A stretch of DNA of 64,000 bases from the NCBI GenBank assembly GCA_023091665.1, contig JALJCQ010000002.1, positions 97,196 through 161,195 on the forward strand, given 5' to 3'. Shown piece by piece: positions 38,656 through 47,792 of the stretch (within the stretch, counting starts at the first letter, position 1; every line of letters starts with the position of its first letter). A program made the translations under genes and the position numbers. The DNA is from Pythium myriotylum. Its lineage: Eukaryota; Oomycota; Peronosporomycetes; Pythiales; Pythiaceae. Below the pieces are notes generated by a model that saw only the letters and a program-made list of their open reading frames with translations, did not search any database and was not told the origin of the DNA.

Positions 38656-40131
38656 TTAAAAAAAATATGAAAAATCTATATGAACTAAAATTTTTGAAAC
38701 ACTTTCATGCATGCAGCTTTCAAATATTTTAGGATATAAACCTAAAAGAAAAATGTTTACTATTAATATTAAATGTATTAAAAATTCACGATATGTTAAA
38801 TCATAATATATTTTTAAATACATATTTTGAATATTACCATAACAGATTCTATTATAAAATAATAATGAGTAAACACCACCTAAAAACATACCTATAGTAG
38901 CAAAAACAGCTGTAGTAGTATTATCTTCAAAAACACCAGTTAATATTAATAATTCCCCTACAAAACTACTTGAACCCGGTATAGACATATTTGCTAATAT
39001 ATAAATAAATAATGCTATACAAAATAAAGGCATTGTATGAGCTAAACCACCATAATAATTTATGAAACGTGTATGATATCTATCATATAAACAACCTATT
39101 GAAAAGAATAAACCACTTGATACTAGACCATGACTTATCATTTGTATAATACTACCTTCAAGTCCTTGCATTGTTAATGAAAAAATACCTAAAACAATGA
39201 AATTCATATGTGCTACTGAGGCATAAGCTATAATACGTTTTAAATCAGTTTGTCTAATCGCTGTTAAAGAAGCGTATGTTACTGATATAAGACATAACAC
39301 TAATACATAAGGTGTAAAATATATACTAGCTTTGGGAAATAATGGTATTAAAAAGCGAACCATACCATAAGATCCTAATTTTAATAAAATACCAGCTAAT
39401 AAAACAGAACCTGCTGTAGGAGCTTCAACGTGTGCTTCCGGTAACCAAACATGAAAAGGTAACATAGGTACTTTTACTGCAAAAGATAAAAAAAAAGCTA
39501 ACCAATATAATTTTTCATAAGAAAAATTTAAATTACTATAATATAATATTTGATAATCTGTTGTACCAACAGTTAAAAATAGATGTATAATGGCAATAAA
39601 CATAAATAAAGAACCTGCTAAAGTATACATAAAAAATAAATATGAAGCTTTAATTTTTCTTTCTCTAGAACCCCAAATACCTATAATTAAAAACATTGGT
39701 ATCAACACACTTTCGAAAAATATATAAAAAATAAATAAATCTAATACACTAAATGAAATAATTAAACAAAATTCTAAAATAAAGAATAAAATAAAATATT
39801 CTTTAACATTTTTTGTTATTATTTCATAACTTATTAGCATACATATTGGTATTAAAAAAGTAGTTAAAATTATGAAAAAAAGCGAAATACCATCGATACC
39901 TAAATAAAAATGCATATTAAATTGATTAATCCAATCAATTTTCACTAAAAATTGAAAATTAGAAGTAGATTTATCAAATAAAATCCATAAAGGTAAAGAC
40001 AATACAAAAATGAAGAACGACATAAAAATACTAAAATTTTTAATTGTTTTTTCATTTTTTAAAAAGAATAACACTATTGTTGCTATTATTGGTAAAATAA
40101 GTAAAATTATTAACATAAATTGACTAGACAT
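38656..40131 (-). CDS. nad4: NADH dehydrogenase subunit 4
   Basis: A 491-residue antiporter-like complex I subunit. The conserved FFESVLIPMFLIIGIWGSRERK (with its glutamate), LPFHVWLPEAHVEAPTAGSVLLAG and the YASVAHMNFIVLG block are in order. About fourteen membrane helices. Confidence 0.98.
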   Translation of the reverse strand: MSSQFMLIILLILPIIATIVLFFLKNEKTIKNFSIFMSFFIFVLSLPLWILFDKSTSNFQFLVKIDWINQFNMHFYLGIDGISLFFIILTTFLIPICMLISYEIITKNVKEYFILFFILEFCLIISFSVLDLFIFYIFFESVLIPMFLIIGIWGSRERKIKASYLFFMYTLAGSLFMFIAIIHLFLTVGTTDYQILYYSNLNFSYEKLYWLAFFLSFAVKVPMLPFHVWLPEAHVEAPTAGSVLLAGILLKLGSYGMVRFLIPLFPKASIYFTPYVLVLCLISVTYASLTAIRQTDLKRIIAYASVAHMNFIVLGIFSLTMQGLEGSIIQMISHGLVSSGLFFSIGCLYDRYHTRFINYYGGLAHTMPLFCIALFIYILANMSIPGSSSFVGELLILTGVFEDNTTTAVFATIGMFLGGVYSLLFYNRICYGNIQNMYLKIYYDLTYREFLIHLILIVNIFLLGLYPKIFESCMHESVSKILVHIDFSYFF

Positions 40132-40160
40132 AAAATTATTTTAAAAAATTAGAAAAACAA

Positions 40161-40233
40161 GGCGAATAATGGGATTTGAACCCATAACATTCAGACCCAC
40201 AATCTGACACTCTACCTTTAAGTTATATTCGCC
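40161..40233 (-). tRNA. trnH: tRNA-His (GUG)
   Basis: Anticodon stem TCAGA/TCTGA around TTGTGGG, anticodon GTG. The extra 5' G opposite a 3' C (G-1:C73), the histidine identity pair, is encoded. Confidence 0.94.
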
Positions 40234-40236
40234 TTT

Positions 40237-40656
40237 TTATATTTTTCTTAAATAATGTAAAAAATTTAAAAAAGGGTTTATTAATGTAATATTAAGATAT
40301 GAATCTGAATTTATTAATATTTGTTTTAATTTTAAATTTGAATATATATTTTCATCTATTTTTAATGAAATAAGTTCTATTTTTTTAAAATTATTAATAT
40401 TTTTAATTAAATCAGCATATTCATTACCGTAAATTATTAATAAAGGGCCTTGACCTTTTAAATTTAAAAAAAAATTATTTGTAAGGTTTTGTTTTAATAT
40501 TAGAGATTTATAGTTTAGATTTTTAAGTTTTTTTTTGATTAATATTATTTCTTGAATAATTAAGTCATTATAACGAAATGCATATATATATTTGTAATTT
40601 TGTTTGATATTTTGTAATTGATTTATTTTGTATTTTTTAAAAAATTTGTTATTCAT
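40237..40656 (-). CDS. Unassigned ORF, possibly ribosomal protein L10
   Basis: A 139-residue basic protein between trnH and nad7. The middle resembles L10: an N-terminal helix, LKKKLKNLNYKSLILKQNLTNNFF (family: helix, then strand and KNxL), then LKGQGPLLIIYGNEYADL (family: LxGPxxLxxxxxD). The C-terminus NITLINPFLNFLHYLRKI matches the family pattern of a last strand plus helix. The gene is intact and tightly packed, so it is real; the name is inference. Confidence 0.5.
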   Translation of the reverse strand: MNNKFFKKYKINQLQNIKQNYKYIYAFRYNDLIIQEIILIKKKLKNLNYKSLILKQNLTNNFFLNLKGQGPLLIIYGNEYADLIKNINNFKKIELISLKIDENIYSNLKLKQILINSDSYLNITLINPFLNFLHYLRKI

Positions 40657-40719
40657 TATTTTATTTATATTTTTAAAAGATTATAAAAAAATTTAAACTT
40701 TTAAACTTTTTTATAAAAT

Positions 40720-41898
40720 TTATCTATCAATTTCACCAAATACAATATCTTGTGTACCTATTATAGTAACAACATCAGCTATCATATGATTTTTTGACAT
40801 AAAATCTAATGCTTGTAAATGAGCAAATCCAGGTGATCTTATTTTACATCTATAAGGTTTATTAGTACCATCAGAAATTAAAAAAACACCGTATTCACCT
40901 TTTGGAGCTTCAATTACTGTATAAGTTTCTCCACTGTTTACAGTTATATTTTCTGAATAATATTTAAAATGATGTATTAATGATTCCATTGAATTTTTTA
41001 ATTGAATTCGATTTGGATTAGTTATTTTCTTATCATCTAATTTTATTGGACCTTCTGGTATTTCGTTTAAAACTTGTAATATTATTCGAATAGATTGTCT
41101 CATTTCTTCAATTCTAATTAAATAACGATCATAACAATCACCATTAGTACCTACAGGTACATCAAAATCTATTTTATCATAAACTTCATATGGTTGTGTT
41201 TTTCTTAAATCCCATGAAATACCTGAACCTCTAAGCATAACACCACTAAAACCCCAATTTAAAGCATCTTTAGCACTAACAATTCCAATATTAACAAGTC
41301 TTTGTTTCCAAATACGATTATCGGTCAACATCTCCTCAATTTCATCTAATCTAGTATTAAATTGACTACAAAAAACGTGAATATCATTTAATAAGCCTTT
41401 AGGTAAATCTTGACTAACACCTCCAGGTCTAAAATAACTTGAATGCATTCTTGCACCTGAAACTCTTTCATAAAATTCCATTAATTTTTCTCTTTCTTCA
41501 AATCCCCAAAAAAAAGGAGTCATAGCACCTACATCTAAAGCATGACAAACAATTGCAAGTATATGATTTAATATTCTAGTTATTTCAGAAAAAAGAACTC
41601 GAATGTATTGTGCTCGCAGTGGTATATCACAATTTAATAGTTTTTCAATAGCTAATACATAAGCGTGTTCTTGACACATCATAGAAACATAATCTAATCG
41701 ATCAAAATAAGGTAATGCTTGTAAATAATTTTTATATTCAATTAATTTTTCAGTACCCCTATGTAATAGACCTATATGTGGATCAGCTTTTTTAACAACT
41801 TCACCATTTAATTCCAATATTAATCTTAAAACACCATGCGCTGCTGGGTGTTGTGGACCAAAATTTATAGAGAAATTTTTAATTTTTTTTAATGACAT
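40720..41898 (-). CDS. nad7: NADH dehydrogenase subunit 7 (49-kDa subunit)
   Basis: A 392-residue subunit of complex I forming the quinone site. [21 protein letters not shown] at the start, [39 protein letters not shown] and the C-terminal [12 protein letters not shown] are all present; full length. It diverges from nad2 across a 125-bp gap. Confidence 0.99.
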   Translation of the reverse strand: MSLKKIKNFSINFGPQHPAAHGVLRLILELNGEVVKKADPHIGLLHRGTEKLIEYKNYLQALPYFDRLDYVSMMCQEHAYVLAIEKLLNCDIPLRAQYIRVLFSEITRILNHILAIVCHALDVGAMTPFFWGFEEREKLMEFYERVSGARMHSSYFRPGGVSQDLPKGLLNDIHVFCSQFNTRLDEIEEMLTDNRIWKQRLVNIGIVSAKDALNWGFSGVMLRGSGISWDLRKTQPYEVYDKIDFDVPVGTNGDCYDRYLIRIEEMRQSIRIILQVLNEIPEGPIKLDDKKITNPNRIQLKNSMESLIHHFKYYSENITVNSGETYTVIEAPKGEYGVFLISDGTNKPYRCKIRSPGFAHLQALDFMSKNHMIADVVTIIGTQDIVFGEIDR

Positions 41899-42023
41899 AT
41901 ATTTATTATATTAAAATTTTAAGAATGAAAATATTAAAAAAATATTTTATAATTTATTTACCAAAATATAGCATATATAGTAGATAAGTATTTTTAATAG
42001 TATTTATTTACTTTTATAAAAGT
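41899..42023. promoter_or_regulatory. Divergent spacer between nad7 and nad2
   Basis: nad7 and nad2 point away from each other, so promoters for both strands must lie in or beyond this 125-bp AT-rich gap. I see no conserved motif to pin down. Confidence 0.4.
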
Positions 42024-43517
42024 ATGATTTTACAGGAAATTTTTAACAATAATTTTGAACTTTTAATTCCAGAGTTTTTTTTAACTACTATTTTATTAAT
42101 TTTATTATTATTTGGAGTATTTTATAAAAAAAGTCAAAATAATGAAAAAATTTTGATTATTAAAAATTTAAATACTATAATAATATATTTATTATTAATA
42201 ATTTTAATACTAACTTATAACATAGAAAATTTTTCAACAACCGTAATGAACGGAGTTTTAATTATTAATAATTTTACGCAATTTATAAAAATTATTTTAA
42301 TATCAACTTCAATTATTTGTCTTTTAATACAAAGAAAATATTTAATTCAACAAAAAATTAATTCTTATGAAATTAATATATTATTATTAATATCTTTATT
42401 AGGTTTAATGATTTTAATATCATCAAACCATTTTATTACATTATATTTAGCAATAGAATTACAGAGTTTAAGTTTTTATATTTTGACAGCATCGCAAAGA
42501 AAATCAATATTATCTGTAGAAGCAGCTTTAAAATATTTTATTTTAGGATCAATTGCTTCTGGTTTTATTTTATTTGGTTCTTCTATTTTATATGTAGTGC
42601 TAGGGTCATTAAATTTCAGTAATGTTTTTTTAATATTATCTAATATAAATTACTTAGAGAATACAGATTTATTAATAAGTATTGTATATGGTTTTGTTTT
42701 TATTCTTATAGGTTTATTATTTAAAATAGGTGTTGCTCCTTTCCATTTTTGGTTACCTGATGTTTATGAAGGAGCTCCTAATAATATTACCGCTTTTTTT
42801 GCTATAGTACCTAAAATAGCTTTTATAGGTGTTTTAATACGTTTTTTTTTTGATATATTTTATCATATTTCTTTTTTTTTTGAATTATTTTTTTATATAA
42901 CAGCGATTTTATCAATGTTAATTGGTTCTTTATCAGCATTACAACAAAAAAAAATAAAAAGATTATTAGCTTATAGTTCAATAAGTCATGTAGGTTTTAT
43001 CCTTATAGGATTTACATCAAATCTATTGAATAATGTGCCTTATATTTTATTATATATTATTATTTACATAATAATGAGTATAAATTTGTGGACTTCATAT
43101 ATTTCAATAAATATTAATCACAAACCAATAAAATATTTAACTGATTTATCAAGTTTATATACTATTAACAATTTAATATCTGTAATACTAATTTTAAATG
43201 TTTTTTCATTAGCAGGTATACCACCTTTAGCTGGTTTTTTTTCGAAACTTTTTATATTTTTTTCAGGTATAAAAAATGGATATTTTAGTTTAGTATTTTT
43301 TGCAGTAATTATAAGTATTATAAGCTCTTTTTATTATTTAAAAATTATAAAAATTGTTTATTTTGAAAAAATTTCAAAAAAAATATTTTTAGATCAAATT
43401 AATAAAATTCAGAGCATAATTCTATTGATAAATACTCAAATAATAGTATTTTTATTCTTATTTCCAAATATTATATTAGTAAATTTAAATAAAATTTATT
43501 TATATTTATTAATATAA
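42024..43517 (+). CDS. nad2: NADH dehydrogenase subunit 2
   Basis: A 497-residue antiporter-like complex I subunit. The IELQSLSFYILTASQRKS block, GVAPFHFWLPDVYEGAPN, RLLAYSSISHVGFILIG and LAGIPPLAGFFSKLFIF identify it. First gene of the plus-strand run through nad3. Confidence 0.98.
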   Translation: MILQEIFNNNFELLIPEFFLTTILLILLLFGVFYKKSQNNEKILIIKNLNTIIIYLLLIILILTYNIENFSTTVMNGVLIINNFTQFIKIILISTSIICLLIQRKYLIQQKINSYEINILLLISLLGLMILISSNHFITLYLAIELQSLSFYILTASQRKSILSVEAALKYFILGSIASGFILFGSSILYVVLGSLNFSNVFLILSNINYLENTDLLISIVYGFVFILIGLLFKIGVAPFHFWLPDVYEGAPNNITAFFAIVPKIAFIGVLIRFFFDIFYHISFFFELFFYITAILSMLIGSLSALQQKKIKRLLAYSSISHVGFILIGFTSNLLNNVPYILLYIIIYIIMSINLWTSYISININHKPIKYLTDLSSLYTINNLISVILILNVFSLAGIPPLAGFFSKLFIFFSGIKNGYFSLVFFAVIISIISSFYYLKIIKIVYFEKISKKIFLDQINKIQSIILLINTQIIVFLFLFPNIILVNLNKIYLYLLI

Positions 43518-43524
43518 TATTTTT

Positions 43525-43598
43525 GTTTGGATAGCTCAGTTGGTTAGAGTAAAAGACTGAAAATCTTTGTGTCGGTGGTTCAAATCCGCCTCCAAACA
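43525..43598 (+). tRNA. trnF: tRNA-Phe (GAA)
   Basis: Acceptor GTTTGGA/TCCAAAC, anticodon stem AAAGA/TCTTT around CTGAAAA, anticodon GAA. Confidence 0.94.
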
Positions 43599-43617
43599 CT
43601 TTTAAACATTTATATTT

Positions 43618-43959
43618 ATGTATACATTACGTCTTAGTTTTAAATCTGTAGAAAAAATAAACAAATTAAAAAAAAACTTACTTAGAATAAAAAAATTATA
43701 TAATTTTAAAAATTTAAAAATAAAAGGTATTTTTAAAAATAAAAATAAAAATAAAATTTTTACATTATTAAAATCACCTCATGTAAATAAAAAATCACGT
43801 GAACATTTTATTTATAAAAATTATATTCAAAAAATAGATTTAAATTTTATAAATATTTTTCAATTATTAAATTTTTTAATAATTTTAAAAAAAATATTAT
43901 CTAAAAATTTTTTAATTGATATAAAAATTATAAAAAATAATAAAAAAATATGCTTATAG
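43618..43959 (+). CDS. rps10: Ribosomal protein S10
   Basis: A 113-residue small-subunit protein. TLRLSFKSVEKINKL at the start and the LLKSPHVNKKSREHFIYKNY block (family RSPHVxKxSREQFE) identify it. The stop TAG at 43957-43959 lies inside trnR, so the mRNA end and the tRNA 5' end overlap by 10 bases. Confidence 0.93.
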   Translation: MYTLRLSFKSVEKINKLKKNLLRIKKLYNFKNLKIKGIFKNKNKNKIFTLLKSPHVNKKSREHFIYKNYIQKIDLNFINIFQLLNFLIILKKILSKNFLIDIKIIKNNKKICL

Positions 43960-44022
43960 CTTAATGGATAAAGCGTTAGATTGCGGATCTATAAAATGAA
44001 AGTTCGAATCTTTCTAAGCATA
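43950..44022 (+). tRNA. trnR: tRNA-Arg (GCG)
   Basis: Acceptor ATGCTTA/TAAGCAT, anticodon stem TTAGA/TCTAT around TTGCGGA, anticodon GCG. It overlaps the end of rps10. Confidence 0.88.
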
Positions 44023-44036
44023 TTTTCAAAAATTTT

Positions 44037-44108
44037 TGAAGTATAGCCAAGTGGTAAGGCCTCCGTTTTTGGTGCGGATAATCAAAGGTTCGAATCCTTT
44101 TACTTCAA
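44037..44108 (+). tRNA. trnQ: tRNA-Gln (UUG)
   Basis: Acceptor TGAAGTA/TACTTCA, anticodon stem TCCGT/GCGGA around TTTTGGT, anticodon TTG. Confidence 0.93.
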
Positions 44109-44110
44109 AA

Positions 44111-44184
44111 GGGCCTATAACTCAGTTGGTTAGAGTATACGCCTGATAAGTGTAAAGTCAGTAGTTCAAGTCTACTTAGGCCCA
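44111..44184 (+). tRNA. trnI: tRNA-Ile (GAU)
   Basis: Acceptor GGGCCTA/TAGGCCC, anticodon loop CTGATAA with GAT. It reads AUC and AUU, leaving AUA to the CAU tRNA. Confidence 0.93.
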
Positions 44185-44186
44185 AT

Positions 44187-44259
44187 GAATAATTAGCTCA
44201 ATTGGTAGAGTATTTCGTTTACACCGAAAATGTTAGCGGTTCGAGTCCGTTATTATTCA
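44187..44259 (+). tRNA. trnV: tRNA-Val (UAC)
   Basis: Acceptor GAATAAT/ATTATTC, anticodon stem TTTCG/CGAAA around TTTACAC, anticodon TAC. Confidence 0.93.
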
Positions 44260-44279
44260 AAATTTAAATTATTTTAATT

Positions 44280-44660
44280 ATGTCAACAATTAATCAATTA
44301 TTTTTACAAAAACAAAAAAGATTAAGAAAAAAAAAAAGAAATAAAAGTCCTGCTTTAAAAAAGTGTCCACAGCGAAAAGGTATTTGTTTAAAAGTGTATA
44401 CTAAAACACCTAAAAAACCTAACTCTGCTTTAAGAAAGGTTGCTAAAGTTAGATTAACAAGCAAATATACTGTTATTACTTATATACCTGGTATTGGACA
44501 TACTTTACAAGAACATTCGATTGTTTTAGTTAGAGGAGGTAGAGTACAAGATTTACCAGGAGTAAAATATCATTTAGTTCGTGGAAAATATGATTTATTA
44601 GGAATTTTAAAACGAACAACATCGAGATCAAAATATGGAACTAAACTACGAAGAGTATAA
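44280..44660 (+). CDS. rps12: Ribosomal protein S12
   Basis: A 126-residue decoding-site protein. The [19 protein letters not shown] block and [34 protein letters not shown] signature are intact. rps7 starts 26 bases before its end, in another frame. Confidence 0.98.
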   Translation: MSTINQLFLQKQKRLRKKKRNKSPALKKCPQRKGICLKVYTKTPKKPNSALRKVAKVRLTSKYTVITYIPGIGHTLQEHSIVLVRGGRVQDLPGVKYHLVRGKYDLLGILKRTTSRSKYGTKLRRV

Positions 44661-45060
44661 TATAAAAAAATTATTTATAAATGTATTATTAAAACAAGGT
44701 AAAAAAACAAAATCAGAAAATATATTTAAAAATATTTTAATTAATTTAAAAAAAATAACAAAACAGAAACCAAGTTTTATTTTATCAAAATGTATAAATA
44801 ATTTAGTACCAAAACTAAAAACAATAAGCTTACCTAATAAAAAAAAAGGTAAAAAAAGAAAAAAAGATTTATATTTTTTAATGTTTTTAAGTGAAGACAA
44901 ACAAATTAAAATATCAATAAATTGGTTATTTTCAAATTCAAATTTAGATAATATTGTAAATGAAATAATTCAAACTTCGAAAAATAAAAGTAAAACGATT
45001 AATTTTAAAAAAGAATATTATAGAGATATTAAAAAATTAAAATTTAATTTACACTTTTAA
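44635..45060 (+). CDS. rps7: Ribosomal protein S7
   Basis: A 141-residue small-subunit head protein. [24 protein letters not shown] (family FINxxMxxGKKxxAxxI) and the central [17 protein letters not shown] block (family NxxPxxEVRxxRVG) are recognisable, though the C-terminus is divergent. The rps12-rps7 order is bacterial; the ATG chosen overlaps rps12, and no other ATG lies close. Confidence 0.9.
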   Translation: MELNYEEYNIKKLFINVLLKQGKKTKSENIFKNILINLKKITKQKPSFILSKCINNLVPKLKTISLPNKKKGKKRKKDLYFLMFLSEDKQIKISINWLFSNSNLDNIVNEIIQTSKNKSKTINFKKEYYRDIKKLKFNLHF

Positions 45061-45133
45061 TTAAAAATTATTTATGATTAAATAATTAATTGTCAAATAA
45101 ATAGAAATATTTATAATATATAATTATTCTTAT

Positions 45134-46051
45134 ATGAAAACTTATTATTATATTAATAAAAAAAATTTAAAAATTGAAAAAATTTCTAACGTAAATGGTA
45201 ATACAGCTCCATATAACAGAGATTTAGATTTTTTCAAAAAAATCACAAAAAATACTAGTAATGTACATAAACATCCATATCATTTAGTAGATCCAAGTCC
45301 ATGGCCTTTTGTAATTTCTTTCGGCATATTTTTCTTTGCTTTTGGTATGGCAATGTATTTTCATAATTATACTGGTAGTTTAATCTTAACTTTTACAGGT
45401 TTTTTAATGATTATTTTTACAATGTATACCTGGTTTAGAGATATTGTAAGAGAAGCTGTTTATGAAGGTCAACATACTAAACAAGTACAGTTAGGTTTAA
45501 GAAATGGTATGCTTTTATTCATTTTTAGTGAATTATTATTCTTTATAAGTTTTTTCTGGGCTTTTTTCCATTCAGCTTTAGCTCCAGTACCAGAAATAGG
45601 TTCTTTATGGCCTCCTTTAGGTATTGAAACTATTAATGCTTGGGGTGTTCCTTTATTAAACACTATAATTCTATTAACATCAGGTGCTACAATTACTTGG
45701 GCACATCATGCAATAATTTATGGTGATAGAAAAAATGCGATTTTAAGTTTAATATTAACAATATCTTTAGCAATTTTTTTCACATTTATACAAGGTTTAG
45801 AATATGTAGAAAGTACTTTTTCTATATCTGATAGTATTTATGGTACAACCTTTTTCCTTTTAACAGGATTTCACGGTTTTCACGTAATTGTTGGTACAAT
45901 TTTTATCATTGTAACAACTTTAAGATTAATAAACCACCATTTTACTAAACAACATCATTTTGGTTTCGAAGCAGCTGCTTGGTACTGGCATTTTGTAGAT
46001 GTAGTTTGGTTATTTTTATTTGTTGCAGTTTATTGGTGGGGTGGAAATTAA
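45134..46051 (+). CDS. cox3: Cytochrome c oxidase subunit III
   Basis: A 305-residue complex IV subunit with seven helices. HPYHLVDPSPWPF marks the usual start region; FRDIVREAVYEGQHT, FHSALAPVPEIGSLWPP and GFHGFHVIVGTIF follow, ending WYWHFVDVVWLFLFVAVYWWGGN. About 40 residues precede the conserved part; Cox3 usually has only a short leader there, and no internal ATG offers a shorter start. The extension is either real, removed later, or initiation is at a non-ATG codon. Confidence 0.96.
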   Translation: MKTYYYINKKNLKIEKISNVNGNTAPYNRDLDFFKKITKNTSNVHKHPYHLVDPSPWPFVISFGIFFFAFGMAMYFHNYTGSLILTFTGFLMIIFTMYTWFRDIVREAVYEGQHTKQVQLGLRNGMLLFIFSELLFFISFFWAFFHSALAPVPEIGSLWPPLGIETINAWGVPLLNTIILLTSGATITWAHHAIIYGDRKNAILSLILTISLAIFFTFIQGLEYVESTFSISDSIYGTTFFLLTGFHGFHVIVGTIFIIVTTLRLINHHFTKQHHFGFEAAAWYWHFVDVVWLFLFVAVYWWGGN

Positions 46052-46055
46052 TTTT

Positions 46056-46775
46056 ATGTTTAGCCCTTTAGAGCAATTTGAAATTTTACCTATATTTAAA
46101 ATCCCTTTTGTATTTACTAATTCTTCATTATTTTTAGTAATAGGTTTAATATTCGTATCTATTTATTTTTTTGTAAAAAATAAATTTATTCCAACAAGAT
46201 TTCAACAAATTTTTGAAATAATTTTTAATACTACCACTGAATTAGCTTATGGTAATATTGGAAAAGAAGGTAAACATTTTATCCCATTAATGTTTGTTGT
46301 TTTTTTCTTTATATTATTATGTAATTTAGTTGGAATGGTACCATATAGTTCTACATTAACAAGTCATTTAATTATTACATTAACTTTAGCTTTTACTATA
46401 TATATTGGTTTTAATTTAATAGGTATTAGAAAACATAAATTAGATTTTTTAAATTTATTATTACCTAGTGGTGCAAATATTTTTTTAGTTCCTATTTTAG
46501 TTCCTATTGAATTAATTTCATATTTATCAAGAGTAATAAGTTTACCTGTACGATTATTCGTAAATATGATGGCTGGACATACATTATTAAAAGTAATTGC
46601 GGGTTTTGCTTGGTCAATGTTAAATGTAAATAGCTTGTTATTCATAGCGCATGTAGTTCCGTTAATTTTATTAATCATCTTAACTGGTTTAGAATTAGCA
46701 GTTGCTTTTATTCAAGCATATGTATTTACTATTTTAACTTGTATTTACATTAATGATGCGTTAAATTTACATTAA
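46056..46775 (+). CDS. atp6: ATP synthase F0 subunit a
   Basis: A 239-residue membrane subunit forming the proton path. I choose the ATG at 46056 (MFSPLEQFEILPIF): the open frame begins with a TTG at 46020 inside cox3, but the ATG start fits Atp6 better and leaves a 4-base gap after cox3. The SLPVRLFVNMMAGHTLLK block with the essential arginine and LELAVAFIQAYVFTILTCIYIND are intact. Confidence 0.96.
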   Translation: MFSPLEQFEILPIFKIPFVFTNSSLFLVIGLIFVSIYFFVKNKFIPTRFQQIFEIIFNTTTELAYGNIGKEGKHFIPLMFVVFFFILLCNLVGMVPYSSTLTSHLIITLTLAFTIYIGFNLIGIRKHKLDFLNLLLPSGANIFLVPILVPIELISYLSRVISLPVRLFVNMMAGHTLLKVIAGFAWSMLNVNSLLFIAHVVPLILLIILTGLELAVAFIQAYVFTILTCIYINDALNLH

Positions 46776-46788
46776 ATTTTTTATAAAA

Positions 46789-46862
46789 GGAAAAGTAGCT
46801 CAGTTGGTTAGAGTAGTAGCTTGTCACGCTATTGGTCGCGGGTTCGAGTCCCGTTTTTTCCG
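46789..46862 (+). tRNA. trnD: tRNA-Asp (GUC)
   Basis: Acceptor GGAAAAG/TTTTTCC with discriminator G, anticodon stem GTAGC/GCTAT around TTGTCAC, anticodon GTC. Confidence 0.93.
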
Positions 46863-46891
46863 TTTTATAAAAATATATTCAAAAAAAAATT

Positions 46892-47248
46892 ATGTTATTA
46901 AATTATTCAAAAATATTTATATTTTTATTATTTAGTTTATTTTTATCTATTTTAATTTTTAATTTATCATTTTTATTAATTAAACAAAAAGATGATTTAG
47001 AAAAATTAACAGCTTATGAATGTGGATTTAATCCTTATGATGATGCTAGAAAAGTTTTTGATGTAAAATTTTATTTAGTAGCTATTTTATTTATTATATT
47101 TGATTTAGAAGCTGTTTTTGTTTTTCCTTGGGTTTTAACTTTAAATTCAAATTTTTCATTAGGTTTTTGGACTATGATCGAATTTTTAGTTGAATTAATT
47201 ATAGGCTATATATACATTTGGTGTAGTGATGCTTTAGAATGGGATTAA
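46892..47248 (+). CDS. nad3: NADH dehydrogenase subunit 3
   Basis: A 118-residue complex I subunit. YECGFNPYDDARKVFDVKFYLVAILFIIFDLEAVFVFPW holds the conserved cysteine loop and the glutamate of helix 2. The last gene before the inverted repeat resumes at 47309. Confidence 0.98.
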   Translation: MLLNYSKIFIFLLFSLFLSILIFNLSFLLIKQKDDLEKLTAYECGFNPYDDARKVFDVKFYLVAILFIIFDLEAVFVFPWVLTLNSNFSLGFWTMIEFLVELIIGYIYIWCSDALEWD

Positions 47249-47253
47249 TTATA

Positions 47254-47297
47254 TATTATATTATTAATAATTATTTTAAATTATTAATAATATAATA
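47254..47297. terminator. 19-bp stem-loop 3' of nad3
   Basis: Arms 47254-47272 and 47279-47297 pair perfectly around a 6-base loop, starting 5 bases after the nad3 stop and ending 11 bases before the repeat boundary. Likely a 3'-end hairpin for the nad2-nad3 transcripts. Confidence 0.55.
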
Positions 47298-47308
47298 CTA
47301 GTAGGTAT

Positions 47309-47383
47309 ATTTTTATATATAGAATAATTTATAATAGGTAAAATATTTAATAAATATTGATTATAAGCTTTAATTAATTTCAT
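47309..47383 (-). pseudogene. nad9: nad9 fragment (first 25 codons) at the repeat boundary
   Basis: The repeat carries the nad9 leader and 25 codons, then ends. Reading on into unique sequence, the frame adds ten codons and stops (TAA near 47276). The upstream spacer is identical to that of intact nad9, so this stub may be transcribed. Confidence 0.9.
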
Positions 47384-47718
47384 AAATATGAAAACTCAAA
47401 TATAATTCAATCAAATTATATTCTCAAATAATATATATTTTTTAAAATAATAATTCAATTTTAAAATATATATATATATACTTATTCATAATTAAATATT
47501 ATAAATATAAATTATAATTCCCTTTTTTCAAAAGTATTTATAATAAAATTTTATTTTAATAACACGAATTTAATAAATTTCAGATAATATAAAATTTTTT
47601 TTATTTATAATATTTAATATAAGATCTATAACAATAGATTTTAATAAGAAAGTATATTTATGTTTTTAATATTATAAAAATTTTATAAATAAAACATAAA
47701 TTAATAAATATAAAAATT
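47384..47718. other. Spacer, second copy
   Basis: Mirror of 34745-35079; no gene. It lies between trnR and the nad9 stub. Confidence 0.5.
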
Positions 47719-47791
47719 TACAACCTCTTGGACTCGAACCAAGATTTTAAAGCTTAGAAGGCTAATACTCTACCAATTAAGTTAAGGTCGT
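47719..47791 (-). tRNA. trnR: tRNA-Arg (UCU), second copy
   Basis: Mirror of 34672-34744. Confidence 0.85.
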
Positions 47792-47792
47792 T

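Noticed and set aside
44646..44900. 84-codon minus-strand frame over rps7; similar frames at 45469-45663 and 46364-46678
   Set aside because: Antisense shadows of rps7, cox3 and atp6.
46020..46055. Longer atp6 start inside cox3
   Set aside because: It depends on a TTG within cox3; the ATG at 46056 gives a normal Atp6 N-terminus.
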